Position numbers and translations under genes: made by a program. A stretch of 64,000 nucleotides of DNA from Acidobacteriota bacterium. Its GTDB lineage: Bacteria; Acidobacteriota; Terriglobia; Terriglobales; Acidobacteriaceae. The stretch is taken from the NCBI GenBank assembly GCA_023410055.1, contig JAEYQK010000062.1:10926-74925 (forward strand), in the 5' to 3' direction. The notes under the pieces are model-generated. The model saw nothing but the letters and a program-made list of their open reading frames with translations, was not told the DNA's origin and searched no databases. Below, one piece after another: positions 42,157 to 50,532 of the stretch. How positions within the stretch are numbered: the first letter of the stretch is position 1; each line of letters opens with the position of its first letter.

Positions 42157-43344
42157 TTATAAGCTTCCGAGGAACTTTTTCATCCGCTCGACACCCTTGT
42201 CAATATTCTCGGGTGATGTCGGGTAGGACAACCGAACATGATGCTCGGTGCCGAAAGCCTCGCCCGGTACGACCGCCACCAGCGCCTCTTTCAGCAGACG
42301 ATTCGCAAGTTGCGCCGCCGTCATGCCGTTCTTCAGGAACGCGCCGATGTTGGGATAAACATAAAACGCGCCGCCCGGCGTATGACACTGAAGCCCCGGG
42401 ATCGTGCGCAGTCCGGCCACCATGCGGTCGCGCAGCCGAACGTACTCAGCCGCCATCTCTTTGATGCATTCCTGCGGACCTGTCAGCGCCCCTATCGCCG
42501 CTTTCTGCACAATCGATGTCGGGTTCGACGTGCTCTGGCTTTGCAGCTTCTGCATCGCGCTGATCAGCGGCTTTGGTCCCATGGCGTAGCCAAGTCGCCA
42601 TCCGGTCATCGAGTAGGTCTTGGACAGCGATCCCACAACCAGCAGGTGTTCCTTATCGCTCGGCAGGCCGCCCAGCGAGAAGCGGTTTCCGGTGAAGTCG
42701 AGATACGCATAGCACTCGTCCGAGATGACCCAGATGCCCTTCTTCGCTGCCATCTTGACGATGGCCGTAAGATCCTCGGGGCTGACGACCGCGCCTGATG
42801 GGTTCGACGGCGAGTTCAGCAGGATAACCTTGGTCTTGGGCGTTACTGCCTTCTCGACCATCTCGGCCGTCAGCGTGAAGCCTTTGGACTCGTCGGTGTT
42901 GACGTAAACCGGCACGCCACCGCAGTAGCAAACCATGTCCTTGAACGACACCCAGAAGGGCACGGGCAGGATCACTTCGTCGCCGTGCTCGACCAGCACC
43001 TGGAAGGCATTGAACAGGGCCTGCTTGCCGCCGGTCGCCGCAACCACTTCGTCACGTGTGTAGGAAGAGCCGAAATCGGTCTTATGACGGGCAACGATCG
43101 CGTCCTTCAGCTCGGCTGTTCCGCCGACGGGCGTGTACTTTGTGAAGTTCGCCTGAATGGCCGCGATTGCCGCGTCCTTGATGTGCTGCGGTGTGGCGAA
43201 ATGCGGTTCGCCCGCCCCGAAATCGACGACGTCAGCACCTGCGGCACGCATGCGCGTGGCTTCTGCCGCGACTGCCATGGTCGCGGATTCTTCAATGCGG
43301 TTGATACGGTTCGTCAGCGATACAGCTTGAGCACTGGATGCCAT
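42157..43344 (-). CDS. Class I aminotransferase (aspartate aminotransferase type)
   Basis: A 395-residue PLP enzyme of fold type I. Key segments: DFGAGEPHFATP, YTPVGGTAELKDAI, NSPSNPSGAV, DECYAYLDFTG and SLSKTYSMTGWRLGY with the PLP Lys. The C-terminal Arg motif is VRLSYPTSPENI. This fits class Ib aspartate/prephenate aminotransferases of thermophile and soil bacteria. Located between manA and coaD on the same strand. Confidence 0.88.
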   Translation of the reverse strand: MASSAQAVSLTNRINRIEESATMAVAAEATRMRAAGADVVDFGAGEPHFATPQHIKDAAIAAIQANFTKYTPVGGTAELKDAIVARHKTDFGSSYTRDEVVAATGGKQALFNAFQVLVEHGDEVILPVPFWVSFKDMVCYCGGVPVYVNTDESKGFTLTAEMVEKAVTPKTKVILLNSPSNPSGAVVSPEDLTAIVKMAAKKGIWVISDECYAYLDFTGNRFSLGGLPSDKEHLLVVGSLSKTYSMTGWRLGYAMGPKPLISAMQKLQSQSTSNPTSIVQKAAIGALTGPQECIKEMAAEYVRLRDRMVAGLRTIPGLQCHTPGGAFYVYPNIGAFLKNGMTAAQLANRLLKEALVAVVPGEAFGTEHHVRLSYPTSPENIDKGVERMKKFLGSL

Positions 43345-43392
43345 CTTCCACCTTATTTGTTTGGCTGGCGTTGCGTTGTGTCTACTTACTCT

Positions 43393-43926
43393 TCACTTGG
43401 AGGGCCGTTTACTTGATTTTGCCATCTTTCGCGATTTATGGCCATTCAGCTTGAGGTGCAAAGCCTCTTCCACCAGGCCGGGAACGAAGCCATGAACCGG
43501 GCCTCCGAGTCGCGCAATTCCCTTCACCAGGCGCGAGCTGACGTACGAGTACTCTTCGGCCGAAGGCATGAACACGGTGTCCATGTGCGGATGAAGCTTG
43601 TGGTTCATCAGCGCCATCTGCAGCTCGTACTCGTAATCGCTGATGGCCCGGATGCCGCGCACCACCACGTTAGCGTTGACCTTCCTAGCGAACTCCACCA
43701 GCAATCCGCCGAAGCTGTCGACCCTAACGTTGTCCCACTGCGAGGTCATCGTCTGCAACATCTCGCGGCGCTCTTCCACACTAAACAGCGGGTCCTTCTC
43801 TGGATTGTCCAGAATTGCGACGATCAGCTCGTCAAAGAGCTTCGCCCCACGGTGAATCAGGTCCAGATGTCCGTTAGTCAGCGGATCGAATGATCCCGGA
43901 TAGATCGCGATAACGTGTTTCTTCAT
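43393..43926 (-). CDS. coaD: Phosphopantetheine adenylyltransferase
   Basis: It begins KHVIAIYPGSFDPLTNGHLDLI, the PPAT signature with the HxGH-type TNGH nucleotide motif. RGIRAISDYEYELQMALMNH and SSRLVKGIARLGG match the conserved C-terminus. It adds AMP to 4'-phosphopantetheine in CoA synthesis. At 177 residues it is about 15 longer than most CoaD proteins because of a basic tail (NGHKSRKMAKSSKRPSK). CoA supply is also relevant to the ACP at 6092. Confidence 0.92.
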   Translation of the reverse strand: MKKHVIAIYPGSFDPLTNGHLDLIHRGAKLFDELIVAILDNPEKDPLFSVEERREMLQTMTSQWDNVRVDSFGGLLVEFARKVNANVVVRGIRAISDYEYELQMALMNHKLHPHMDTVFMPSAEEYSYVSSRLVKGIARLGGPVHGFVPGLVEEALHLKLNGHKSRKMAKSSKRPSK

Positions 43927-44184
43927 GAACGTTCCCGCGCAACCAGCAGGGCGCAGGATCAGAGGCCCTTCCCAGATCTTTAAACCGACTCTGATTCTAT
44001 TCTCCGGTCAGGGTTAGGGGCAATAACTTGGCTCTAGCGAAGCCGCAATTTACTCGCTGCTTTCAATCAGATGTTTTACTAGCTAGCCACCGGGGGCACT
44101 CCCCCCTATGTATCTGTACGGCTGATGATCTAAAGCAGAAAAAACGCGGACCGAAGCCCGCGTCAGAGTGGCCATACCGGCGCT
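43927..44184. repeat. Intergenic region with shared repeat element and terminator
   Basis: GGGGGCACTCCCCCC near 44092-44106 forms a hairpin followed by TGTACGGCTGATGATCTAAA (about 44115-44134). The same pair, a C/G-run hairpin followed by TGTACGACTGATGATCTAAA, occurs near 11660-11700. A terminator is listed separately at 44139-44163. No gene supported. Confidence 0.5.
44139..44163 (-). terminator. Rho-independent terminator with cUUCGg loop
   Basis: Read on the minus strand: ACGCGGGC-TTCG-GTCCGCGT then a run of six T. The C(UUCG)G tetraloop on an 8-bp stem is very stable. It lies about 20 bases after the stop of the M1-like gene. A partial copy of the stem without the T-run is at 45705-45723. 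Confidence 0.85.
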
Positions 44185-45591
44185 TTATTCGCTTCCGCAC
44201 ACTGCACGGCCGGGCGCATTCAGGCAGGCATCTATCAGATCTGCCTTTTCGCCCAGCTCCTTCTTCCAGAAACCGCGAAACTCTTCCGTGCCGATTCGCT
44301 GGCCTTTGTAGGTCTGGAAGAAACTCCGCGAGGCGGCAAAGAATTTGTCGTCTCCCATCGTTTCTCTTAGATGATTCAGCATCAATGCACCCTTCTTATA
44401 ACGGACAACCCAGTTCACCTGGCCGCCTGCAAAGGGCACCTTGGATAGCGATGGAGCATCGGTGGGCAATTCGCCGACGTTTTTGCGATAGGAGGCCAGC
44501 ACTTTCCTGAAGTCCTCGTCTGACGAGATCTTCTGAACCGCTACGGCCGAGAAATACTCCGCGAAGGCTTCGTTAACCCAGTCTCCCTGACCCGCGCCGA
44601 AATTCCACCAAAAGTGCGCGATCTCATGCGCGATGCCTTGAAACAGGGAGAAATTCGGGTCGCCAGCAAGCGAATCGAGAGTTCGGCCCTCGGAGGTGGC
44701 AATCATCCCCGGCCTTGCAATTCCCGCCAATCCCTGGCCCTTGCGCTTCGGAGAAAACACATGCTTTACAGTATCCCCGGGAATACTCGTCTTTCCGAGC
44801 TGGTCGGAGTACAGCTGAAGTACACCGGATATCTGCTTGAACTCGCGGTCAATGAACGCTTCCGGCATCTGCGTGTGATAAATCTCGATCAACGTCCCAG
44901 CTTGCGTTGCTGACTTGATCCTGTAGTTCCTGGACGCCAGTACGAGGATGTCCGTGTCGTTGCTGGAAGACCAACGAGTGACAGTTCGGCCTTTTTGAAC
45001 ACGTTCGTCGAGTTTCTTGCCCGAACAGATGGTGATCCATCCCTGCGGCAGTGAGATAGTTAGCTTGGATTGCAGAGGCTGGCCGAATGGGAATTGCGGA
45101 TACCACGAGGAGTAGCTGGCAAGCTCGACCATGCGTGAGTTGATCTGGTCATCCAAGGAAAGCTTCTGATTCGGATCGGCACCGAATTCAGGCAGAACTT
45201 TCAGCGATCCGGCATAGCTGATCTTCACGCGCGCAATCTTTCGTGAACGATCAGCAGGTAGACTCACGACCACGGTCCTGGTCGCTGGATTCAGGAACGA
45301 AAACTCCTTGGCGCGAAACGAGAAATCGGCTTTCTTGCCATCAACCCGTAGTTCGTTGATCGTGAACGTCTCGTGAAGATCGAAGGCAAGTTCCTTCGCG
45401 TTGGAATCCTTGATGGGAACGTCAAACTCGCCCTGGACGGCAATGCTGCCATGTTCAGGCTCAATCTTCACGTTCAAATCGTAGAGGACCGGAGCCACCG
45501 CGTCCTGACAAAATGCGATAGCTGGTGCACTTAAAACGAACAACAGAATCAAGACGAAAGACTTTCTGCGTACCGCGTCTATAAGAACCAT
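44185..45591 (-). CDS. M1-like zinc peptidase, exported, lacking the GAMEN motif
   Basis: A 468-residue protein with a signal peptide (about 10-29) and an N-terminal beta domain (to about 230) like that of M1 aminopeptidases. The zinc site is HEIAHFWW (His322, His326), with Glu341 in NEAFAEY. In place of the exopeptidase GAMEN motif there is GLAGIARPGM before the zinc site, so N-terminal amine recognition may be lost. The helical C-terminal domain of full M1 enzymes is also missing. It may be an endopeptidase or a peptide-binding relative. Single gene with its own terminator. Confidence 0.8.
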   Translation of the reverse strand: MVLIDAVRRKSFVLILLFVLSAPAIAFCQDAVAPVLYDLNVKIEPEHGSIAVQGEFDVPIKDSNAKELAFDLHETFTINELRVDGKKADFSFRAKEFSFLNPATRTVVVSLPADRSRKIARVKISYAGSLKVLPEFGADPNQKLSLDDQINSRMVELASYSSWYPQFPFGQPLQSKLTISLPQGWITICSGKKLDERVQKGRTVTRWSSSNDTDILVLASRNYRIKSATQAGTLIEIYHTQMPEAFIDREFKQISGVLQLYSDQLGKTSIPGDTVKHVFSPKRKGQGLAGIARPGMIATSEGRTLDSLAGDPNFSLFQGIAHEIAHFWWNFGAGQGDWVNEAFAEYFSAVAVQKISSDEDFRKVLASYRKNVGELPTDAPSLSKVPFAGGQVNWVVRYKKGALMLNHLRETMGDDKFFAASRSFFQTYKGQRIGTEEFRGFWKKELGEKADLIDACLNAPGRAVCGSE

Positions 45592-45781
45592 GGGCTGATG
45601 CCTTCCTCAAACGGCTTGCGAGTATGATTGCGGAAACCTTGTACCTGGACTGAGATACGAAGCAGCAGCATCAGTGGTTCCCGAACACATGCGCAAGAAA
45701 TAGAAACGCGGACCGAAGCCCGGCGCCCACCCCTGGTCCACCGGAAATCGGTGGTACTGTTTTTAGAATAAAGTCGCTCTC
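45592..45781. other. Intergenic region
   Basis: It carries a partial copy (45705-45723) of the terminator stem of 44139-44163 and a short hairpin (CCACCG-GAAAT-CGGTGG, about 45739-45755) followed by TACTGTTTTT. Both may be residues of repeat elements. No gene seen. Confidence 0.35.
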
Positions 45782-46402
45782 TTACGCCTCAATTTCCGTG
45801 TGTACTGCCCTTGCCCGCACGCAGAGATCCTTGAAGACACGTGCGGTATAGGGGGAGCTTGCCCCGGCATGTTTCATGATCGAGGGTAGCGTGCGCTTCA
45901 GGTCTCGGTAGATGGCTAGCATCGTCTGAACCGATGGCTGGTGCGTGCTGCGCACAAAGGCGCTGCAGAGTTCGCGAAAGACGCCGCTGACCGTGCCTCC
46001 GTGTATGTAAACGTCGCTCCCATTAAGATCGCTTAACGACTTCTGTAGCCTGCGTTCGACTTCCTCACACACGTACCAGGTGTGGCGATGCTCTAGCCCT
46101 TCCCATGCCACGGCCAGTCCAAGCTCGAATGGCATGTTAAAGCGTGGCGTCACGGGCCGATGGCGATCGAGTTGTACGCGTGAAAGGTCGTGGATCGAGT
46201 AGTCGCAGGTCTGGATCAACTCGAAGATGCGATCAAGTCGCCGCGTTCCACCGGGAATCTCAAGAGTAGCTCGCGGCACAAGGCCGAACGCGGTAATACC
46301 TGCGATGTAGGCAAGATACAGGTTCTCAAACCTGGCATCGTATGGAATGTTGAGGAATACTGAAAGACTACCGCGACTTGGAAGCGCGCGATTTCCTGGC
46401 AT
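45782..46402 (-). CDS. Conserved hypothetical with TIR/deoxyribosyltransferase-like motifs
   Basis: A 206-residue protein. The N-terminal 100 residues show a clear pattern: SVFLNIPYDARFENLYLAYI (14-33), then GLVPRATLEIPGG, YSIHDLSR (68-75) and PRFNMPFELGLA (86-97). The order FxNxPYD...C.YSIHDLSR...NMPFELG resembles the Rossmann-like TIR and nucleoside 2-deoxyribosyltransferase folds, where the Glu of FELG is the catalytic-type residue. Such proteins often act on NAD or nucleotides in conflict systems. The C-terminus is helical. It overlaps the 46589 gene by 35 bases, so the two are probably coupled. Function not proven. Confidence 0.7.
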   Translation of the reverse strand: MPGNRALPSRGSLSVFLNIPYDARFENLYLAYIAGITAFGLVPRATLEIPGGTRRLDRIFELIQTCDYSIHDLSRVQLDRHRPVTPRFNMPFELGLAVAWEGLEHRHTWYVCEEVERRLQKSLSDLNGSDVYIHGGTVSGVFRELCSAFVRSTHQPSVQTMLAIYRDLKRTLPSIMKHAGASSPYTARVFKDLCVRARAVHTEIEA

Positions 46403-46589
46403 TGGCCTTCACGGCAAAACGCTTCTTCGTGGACGTACGCAGCACGCGGCTCTCGGAACCGGACGGTCCCATGCGCGCAATTCTCCTTGCGCGAACTAGC
46501 GGCACTCCGAGAATGTTCGCGGTCTCCTCTATGGAAGGAAGAGGCGTTTCGATTTTGCTGGGATATGTCATCTTCGAACTCTTCTTCAT
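46368..46589 (-). CDS. Small basic protein overlapping the TIR-like gene
   Basis: 73 residues. The middle reads SIEETANILGVPLVRARRIARM, which looks like a helix-turn-helix pair, and the C-terminus is very basic (TSTKKRFAVKANARKSRASKSR). The arrangement suggests a DNA-binding regulator for the downstream gene. The start could be 46589 or 46571. No family was recognised. Confidence 0.55.
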   Translation of the reverse strand: MKKSSKMTYPSKIETPLPSIEETANILGVPLVRARRIARMGPSGSESRVLRTSTKKRFAVKANARKSRASKSR

Positions 46590-46766
46590 CTTACCCGCCC
46601 CGCGTAGTCACGTCAGCAGGTTTGATGCGTTTGTTACAGAATCGGAACAGGGCGACTTGTCTCCTACGCGTTCGTGCTGGTTCCGGTGCTCTTCGAGAAG
46701 TCCGTACCGACGAAGGAAGACAATGGGGCCGCGTGAGAATTTCACGCGACCCTAATCAGGCTGGGG
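46590..46766. other. Intergenic region between recA and the small basic gene
   Basis: Contains the recA hairpin at 46726-46752 and otherwise low-information sequence. Confidence 0.35.
46726..46752 (-). terminator. Hairpin after recA
   Basis: On the minus strand, GGGTCGCGTGA-AATTC-TCACGCGGCCC forms an 11-bp stem (one G-T pair) 14 bases past the recA stop. There is no T-run, so it may instead protect the 3' end. A related hairpin lies at 49418-49444. Confidence 0.55.
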
Positions 46767-47858
46767 CTATTTCCTGCCCTTGTCCGATGCCTTGGCCGCA
46801 GCCGCTGCACTGGCCTTTTCCGCCGGGCTGGCCGGAGCCGGTTCCGGGACGTCGGGCTTGGCAAGACCGATGGCCTTCTTCACTTCGGCTTCGATCTTGG
46901 CGGTGATGTCCTTGTTGTCCTTCATAAACTGCTTGGCGTTCTCGCGGCCCTGGCCGATTCGTTCTCCCTTGTAGCTGAACCACGAGCCGGATTTCTCGAC
47001 GATGTTGTTATTGACGGCGATGTCGAGCATGTCGCCCTCGCGCGAAATGCCTTCGCCGTACATCAGGTCGAACTCGGCTTCGCGGAACGGCGCCGCAACT
47101 TTGTTCTTTACGACCTTGACTTTGGTGCGCGAACCGATGACGCTGTCGCCATCTTTGATCGCGGCAACGCGGCGAATATCGATACGCACAGATGTGTAGA
47201 ACTTCAGGGCGCGTCCGCCGGTCGTCGTCTCTGGATTGCCGAACATCACGCCGATCTTCTCGCGGATCTGGTTGATGAAGATCAGGCAGGTACGCGACTT
47301 TGAAACGGTACCAGTCAGTTTGCGCAACGCTTTCGACATCAGGCGGGCCTGTAGTCCAACCTGCATGTCGCCCATCTCGCCATCGAGTTCGGCCTTGGGA
47401 ACGAGAGCGGCAACGGAATCGACAACCAGAACGTCGATGGCGCCGGAGTTTACGAGAGCTTCCGTGATTTCCAGTGCCTGTTCGCCGTAATCCGGCTGCG
47501 AGACGAGCAGGTTATCCACATCTACGCCCAGCTTGCGGGCATAAGCAGGATCGAGCGCGTGTTCGGCGTCGACGAAAGCGGCCATGCCGCCCATCTTCTG
47601 AGCTTCAGCGATCACCTGGAGGGTAATGGTGGTCTTGCCACTTGACTCAGGGCCAAAAACCTCAATGACACGCCCGCGCGGGAATCCACCCACGCCCAAG
47701 GCAGCGTCAAAAGAAAGCGCGCCGGTCGGAATCACCGCGATAGGAACTATCGCTCCCTTGTCGCCCAGTCGCATGATTGAGCCCTTGCCAAACTGCTTGT
47801 CGATCTGGGACAACGCAAGGTCGAGCGCCCGCGATCGTTCCGTCTTCTCGTCCGCCAT
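46767..47858 (-). CDS. recA: Recombinase RecA
   Basis: A 363-residue protein of normal RecA length. The Walker A motif is GPESSGKTT (about 65-75), and DVLVVDSVAALVPKAEL carries Walker B. LIFINQIREKIGVMFGNPETTTGGRALKFY covers loops L1-L2 and the DNA-binding region. An Ala/Lys/Pro-rich tail ends the protein. It forms the filament for homologous recombination and LexA cleavage. The start has AGGAGA 8 bases upstream. The gene stands alone. Confidence 0.97.
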   Translation of the reverse strand: MADEKTERSRALDLALSQIDKQFGKGSIMRLGDKGAIVPIAVIPTGALSFDAALGVGGFPRGRVIEVFGPESSGKTTITLQVIAEAQKMGGMAAFVDAEHALDPAYARKLGVDVDNLLVSQPDYGEQALEITEALVNSGAIDVLVVDSVAALVPKAELDGEMGDMQVGLQARLMSKALRKLTGTVSKSRTCLIFINQIREKIGVMFGNPETTTGGRALKFYTSVRIDIRRVAAIKDGDSVIGSRTKVKVVKNKVAAPFREAEFDLMYGEGISREGDMLDIAVNNNIVEKSGSWFSYKGERIGQGRENAKQFMKDNKDITAKIEAEVKKAIGLAKPDVPEPAPASPAEKASAAAAAKASDKGRK

Positions 47859-48181
47859 GAAAAATCTCTCCTAATGATGTGCTGCTGCGGGCACGACTAT
47901 ATCCCCGAAGCCCGTTAAATCAACATCCGCTGGTCAAAATTCCGGATTTTGTAACTAAATCCTAACAGAGGGTCGACAGATCAATGCGGCTCAGGCAAGC
48001 ATTTCAACCCCCCGCCGCGCGATTATACATCGACCACGCCCGACTGGCGAAGAAAAAGCGAATGTGCGAGAATTGGTACCGCGTTTGTTACGAATTTCGA
48101 AATGTTCGGTTTCGAAATGCGTTGGTTCCCCACGGCCTCACCGCTCATCTGAAACTTAGATTTTTCGCCTGGAGGAAAGAC
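47859..48181. promoter_or_regulatory. Divergent region between recA and a DinB gene
   Basis: Holds the recA promoter and the leader of the DinB-family gene. A plus-strand frame is open from 47984, but the conserved protein starts at 48182. No CTG-N10-CAG type LexA box was seen; Acidobacteriota LexA boxes may differ. Confidence 0.45.
47896..47923 (-). promoter_or_regulatory. Sigma70-like promoter of recA
   Basis: On the minus strand: TTGATT at 47918-47923, a 16-base spacer, and TATAGT at 47896-47901, about 40 bases before the recA start. Confidence 0.55.
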
Positions 48182-48679
48182 ATGGCATTGGCAGCTGCTC
48201 TAGTACCTGAATTCGATTACGAGATGACCAACACGCGCAAGGCGCTGGAACGCGTACCGGAAGATAAGTTCGGCTGGAAGCCGCACGAAACGTCCGGAAG
48301 CATGATCTGGCTAGCCGGTCACGTGGCCAACATTCCGGGTTACGCCAGCCTTATTCTCGGAACCGATTCCTTCGATACAGCGACCGCAGGCAGCCCACCG
48401 CCGGAGCCGAAGACACGCAAGGAACTGCTCGACATCTTCGACGAAAACGTCAAGAAGACTCGAGCCGAGTTGCAGTCTGCGACTGACGAACAGCTCTTGA
48501 AAACCTGGTCACTGAAGGCCGGCGAGAGGACGTTTTTTACTCAGCCCCGTATCGGCGTTCTCCGCGGGATGATTCTGAATCATCTCATCCATCATCGTGG
48601 ACAACTCACGGTTTATTTGCGCATGAACAATGTCCCCGTTCCCGCTATCTACGGCCCCTCGGGCGACGAACAGATATAG
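48182..48679 (+). CDS. DinB family protein (DinB_2)
   Basis: A 165-residue four-helix-bundle protein. It has EDKFGWKPHETSGSMIWLAGHVANI and GMILNHLIHHRGQLTVYLRMNNVPVPAIYGPSGDE, which supply the three His metal ligands and the conserved C-terminal YGPS. Members are mostly uncharacterised; some are thiol-transferases. The ATG at 48182 is fixed by GGAGG upstream. Distinct from the DinB gene at 16795 in length and sequence. Confidence 0.85.
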   Translation: MALAAALVPEFDYEMTNTRKALERVPEDKFGWKPHETSGSMIWLAGHVANIPGYASLILGTDSFDTATAGSPPPEPKTRKELLDIFDENVKKTRAELQSATDEQLLKTWSLKAGERTFFTQPRIGVLRGMILNHLIHHRGQLTVYLRMNNVPVPAIYGPSGDEQI

Positions 48680-48693
48680 CCAATTGTGGCCAA

Positions 48694-48728
48694 GGCAGAG
48701 GCTGCGCACTTAGCTTCTGCCTTTGGTT
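48694..48728 (+). terminator. Terminator-like hairpin
   Basis: GGCAGAGGCT at 48694-48703 pairs with AGCTTCTGCC at 48712-48721 (one G-T pair), then TTTGGTT. It follows the DinB stop by about 15 bases. Confidence 0.5.
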
Positions 48729-48805
48729 ACCTCCGCCCTCAAACCAGTTGAGTCGCACCGCCTCCTCGCTGTATGCTGCCGTAACCCTCCTTCAAGGAGA
48801 ATGAA

Positions 48806-49408
48806 ATGGCAGCAACGGCATATCGCGCAGCTGCGTTCACAAGCCAGCGTTATTACATCCGGCGGAAGTTGCTCGCGTTGGTCAACCAGTTCTACGTTGA
48901 AAACGAACAGGGACAGCTCGTTGGCTATTGCCGGCAGAAGCCGTTCAAACTGAAGGAAGACGTTCGCCTCTTCACCGACGAGAACAGGACAACCGAGTTG
49001 CTCTCGATGCAGGCCCGTTCCATCCTCGACTTCAACATCGCCTACGACGTGGTTGATTCCATCACAGGAGAGAAGGTCGGCGCACTGAAGCGTAAGGGCT
49101 GGAAATCGCTGTTCAAAGACGAATGGATCATCATGAACGGCTTGGATCAGGAGATCGGCTCTGTAAAAGAAGACTCGGCCTTGATGGCCACGCTTCGGCG
49201 CTACGTCACCAACCTGATTCCCCAGAGCTACGTCTTCGAAGTCGGCAACCACCAGGTTGGCACCGCCAAGCAGAACTTCAACTTGTTTGCCCCGAAGCTC
49301 AATGTTGATTTCAGCTCCGACCAGGCAAACCTTCTTGATCGCCGACTCGGCCTTGCAGCGGCACTGCTGCTGATGTCTATTGAAGGACGGCAGTCAGAGA
49401 ACGCATAG
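48806..49408 (+). CDS. LURP-one-related/scramblase-fold protein
   Basis: A 200-residue protein of the tubby-like LURP-one family (COG4894 type). Segments: YYIRRKLLALVNQFYVENEQGQLVGYCRQKPFKLKEDVRLFTDE, ILDFNIAYDVVDSITGEKVGALKRKGWKSLFKDEW and SYVFEVGNHQVGTAKQNF. The fold is a beta-barrel around a central helix, related to phospholipid scramblases. Function in bacteria is not known. Single gene, convergent with the radical SAM gene. Confidence 0.82.
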   Translation: MAATAYRAAAFTSQRYYIRRKLLALVNQFYVENEQGQLVGYCRQKPFKLKEDVRLFTDENRTTELLSMQARSILDFNIAYDVVDSITGEKVGALKRKGWKSLFKDEWIIMNGLDQEIGSVKEDSALMATLRRYVTNLIPQSYVFEVGNHQVGTAKQNFNLFAPKLNVDFSSDQANLLDRRLGLAAALLLMSIEGRQSENA

Positions 49409-49417
49409 GGGATGTTA

Positions 49418-49444
49418 GGGCCGCGTGAGAAGTCTACGCGGCCC
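49418..49444. terminator. Bidirectional hairpin between convergent genes
   Basis: GGGCCGCGT at 49418-49426 pairs with ACGCGGCCC at 49436-49444. It overlaps the stop of the radical SAM gene and lies 10 bases past the LURP-one stop. It resembles the recA hairpin sequence. Confidence 0.55.
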
Positions 49445-50408
49445 TGAACTTCCTCACTCCCGCGCCGACCGCACTCGATATAGTAAACAGCTTGCGTACC
49501 TGCAATCCTGGCATAAGTCGTATGCTCGCAAGCGCGTGCAATCCCATCGACGCTGCGCAGCCACATTGGGAACAATCCGGATTGCCGCCGAACTGACACG
49601 GACCGATGCGCGTCTTCAGGTCCGCCGAGATCGTCTCGGTGGCCTTTGCGAAGACGCATTTGTCCGGCGACGAGGGCGGAGTCAGAAAATGCCGGACCAT
49701 CTCCTCCCTCATATCGAGCTTGGGATGCAGCGGCCTTAGTCGCATCAATTCGCGCACCACAAATGCCCGTTGTTCAGGCGAAAGTATTTCCGGCGCCTCC
49801 GCTCCGATCTGCGGCGTGAAGAGGCTGATCCACATCTGGTTCACTTCGTCGCGCGCCGACCAGAACGTCAGGAATTCTTCGAGATAGGTGGGGCGCTGCA
49901 ACATATTTCCGGTCACGGTGGCATGGATCGTGACATGATGTCCGGTGATGCTCTTCAGGATTCTTTCGTAGGTTGCCGGCTTGCGGCGAACGTCGTGTTC
50001 AGCTGGCAGCCCATCCACCGAAATCACAACCTTCAGATTCGGCAGGTCGATGAAGCTGCGTGGAATCTCGCGAAAGGCGCTGGTCACAATCTGCACGTAG
50101 ATGCCGCGTTCAACCAGCTGCGGAACCAGTGTCTCCAACTCGCGGTACCGCACCAGCGGGTCCCCGCCGACAATTGACAAATGCAGCGGCCGCAACCGGT
50201 CCACGAGCTCCAGCACGCGCTCGACGAGACGGTCGCCCTTTTCGTCGGACAGATCGCGCAGCGTCTGCTCGCCACCGAGATGCTGCGGGTCATAGGCATA
50301 ACATCCCGGACACCGCAGCGGGCATTCCTTGGTGATTTCGATGGAGAGTAGCGGCTTGCGTCCGCTAAGAATGCTGCCCCAGGCAGCTAAGGCGTCGTAA
50401 CGATCCAT
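49434..50408 (-). CDS. Radical SAM protein with SPASM-like C-terminal Cys cluster
   Basis: A 324-residue protein. The CxxxCxxC motif is CPLRCPGC (Cys29, 33, 36). GGDPLVRYRELE is the GGE-like segment that binds SAM, and VVISVDGLPAEHD follows. Near the C-terminus, CQFGGNPDCSQCGC gives extra Cys for auxiliary iron-sulfur clusters. It probably catalyses a radical modification of an unknown substrate. Located upstream of no obvious peptide substrate gene. The aminotransferase at 50533 is on the same strand, 125 bases away. Confidence 0.85.
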   Translation of the reverse strand: MDRYDALAAWGSILSGRKPLLSIEITKECPLRCPGCYAYDPQHLGGEQTLRDLSDEKGDRLVERVLELVDRLRPLHLSIVGGDPLVRYRELETLVPQLVERGIYVQIVTSAFREIPRSFIDLPNLKVVISVDGLPAEHDVRRKPATYERILKSITGHHVTIHATVTGNMLQRPTYLEEFLTFWSARDEVNQMWISLFTPQIGAEAPEILSPEQRAFVVRELMRLRPLHPKLDMREEMVRHFLTPPSSPDKCVFAKATETISADLKTRIGPCQFGGNPDCSQCGCAASMGLHALASIRLMPGLQVRKLFTISSAVGAGVRKFRAA

Positions 50409-50532
50409 GGACTTTCCTTGGCGCCTGCCTTTTGCGCGTATCAGTTATAAGACGTCCAGGAGTTCAGCCGGGTTGCAGAAAGAAAACGAACTCACCTCGG
50501 AGCCAAGGTCTTGGGGTTTTTCAATGACCCGA

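Noticed and set aside
47859..47990. LexA box upstream of recA
   Set aside because: No recognisable box of the E. coli or Gram-positive type was found; only a sigma70-like promoter is supported.
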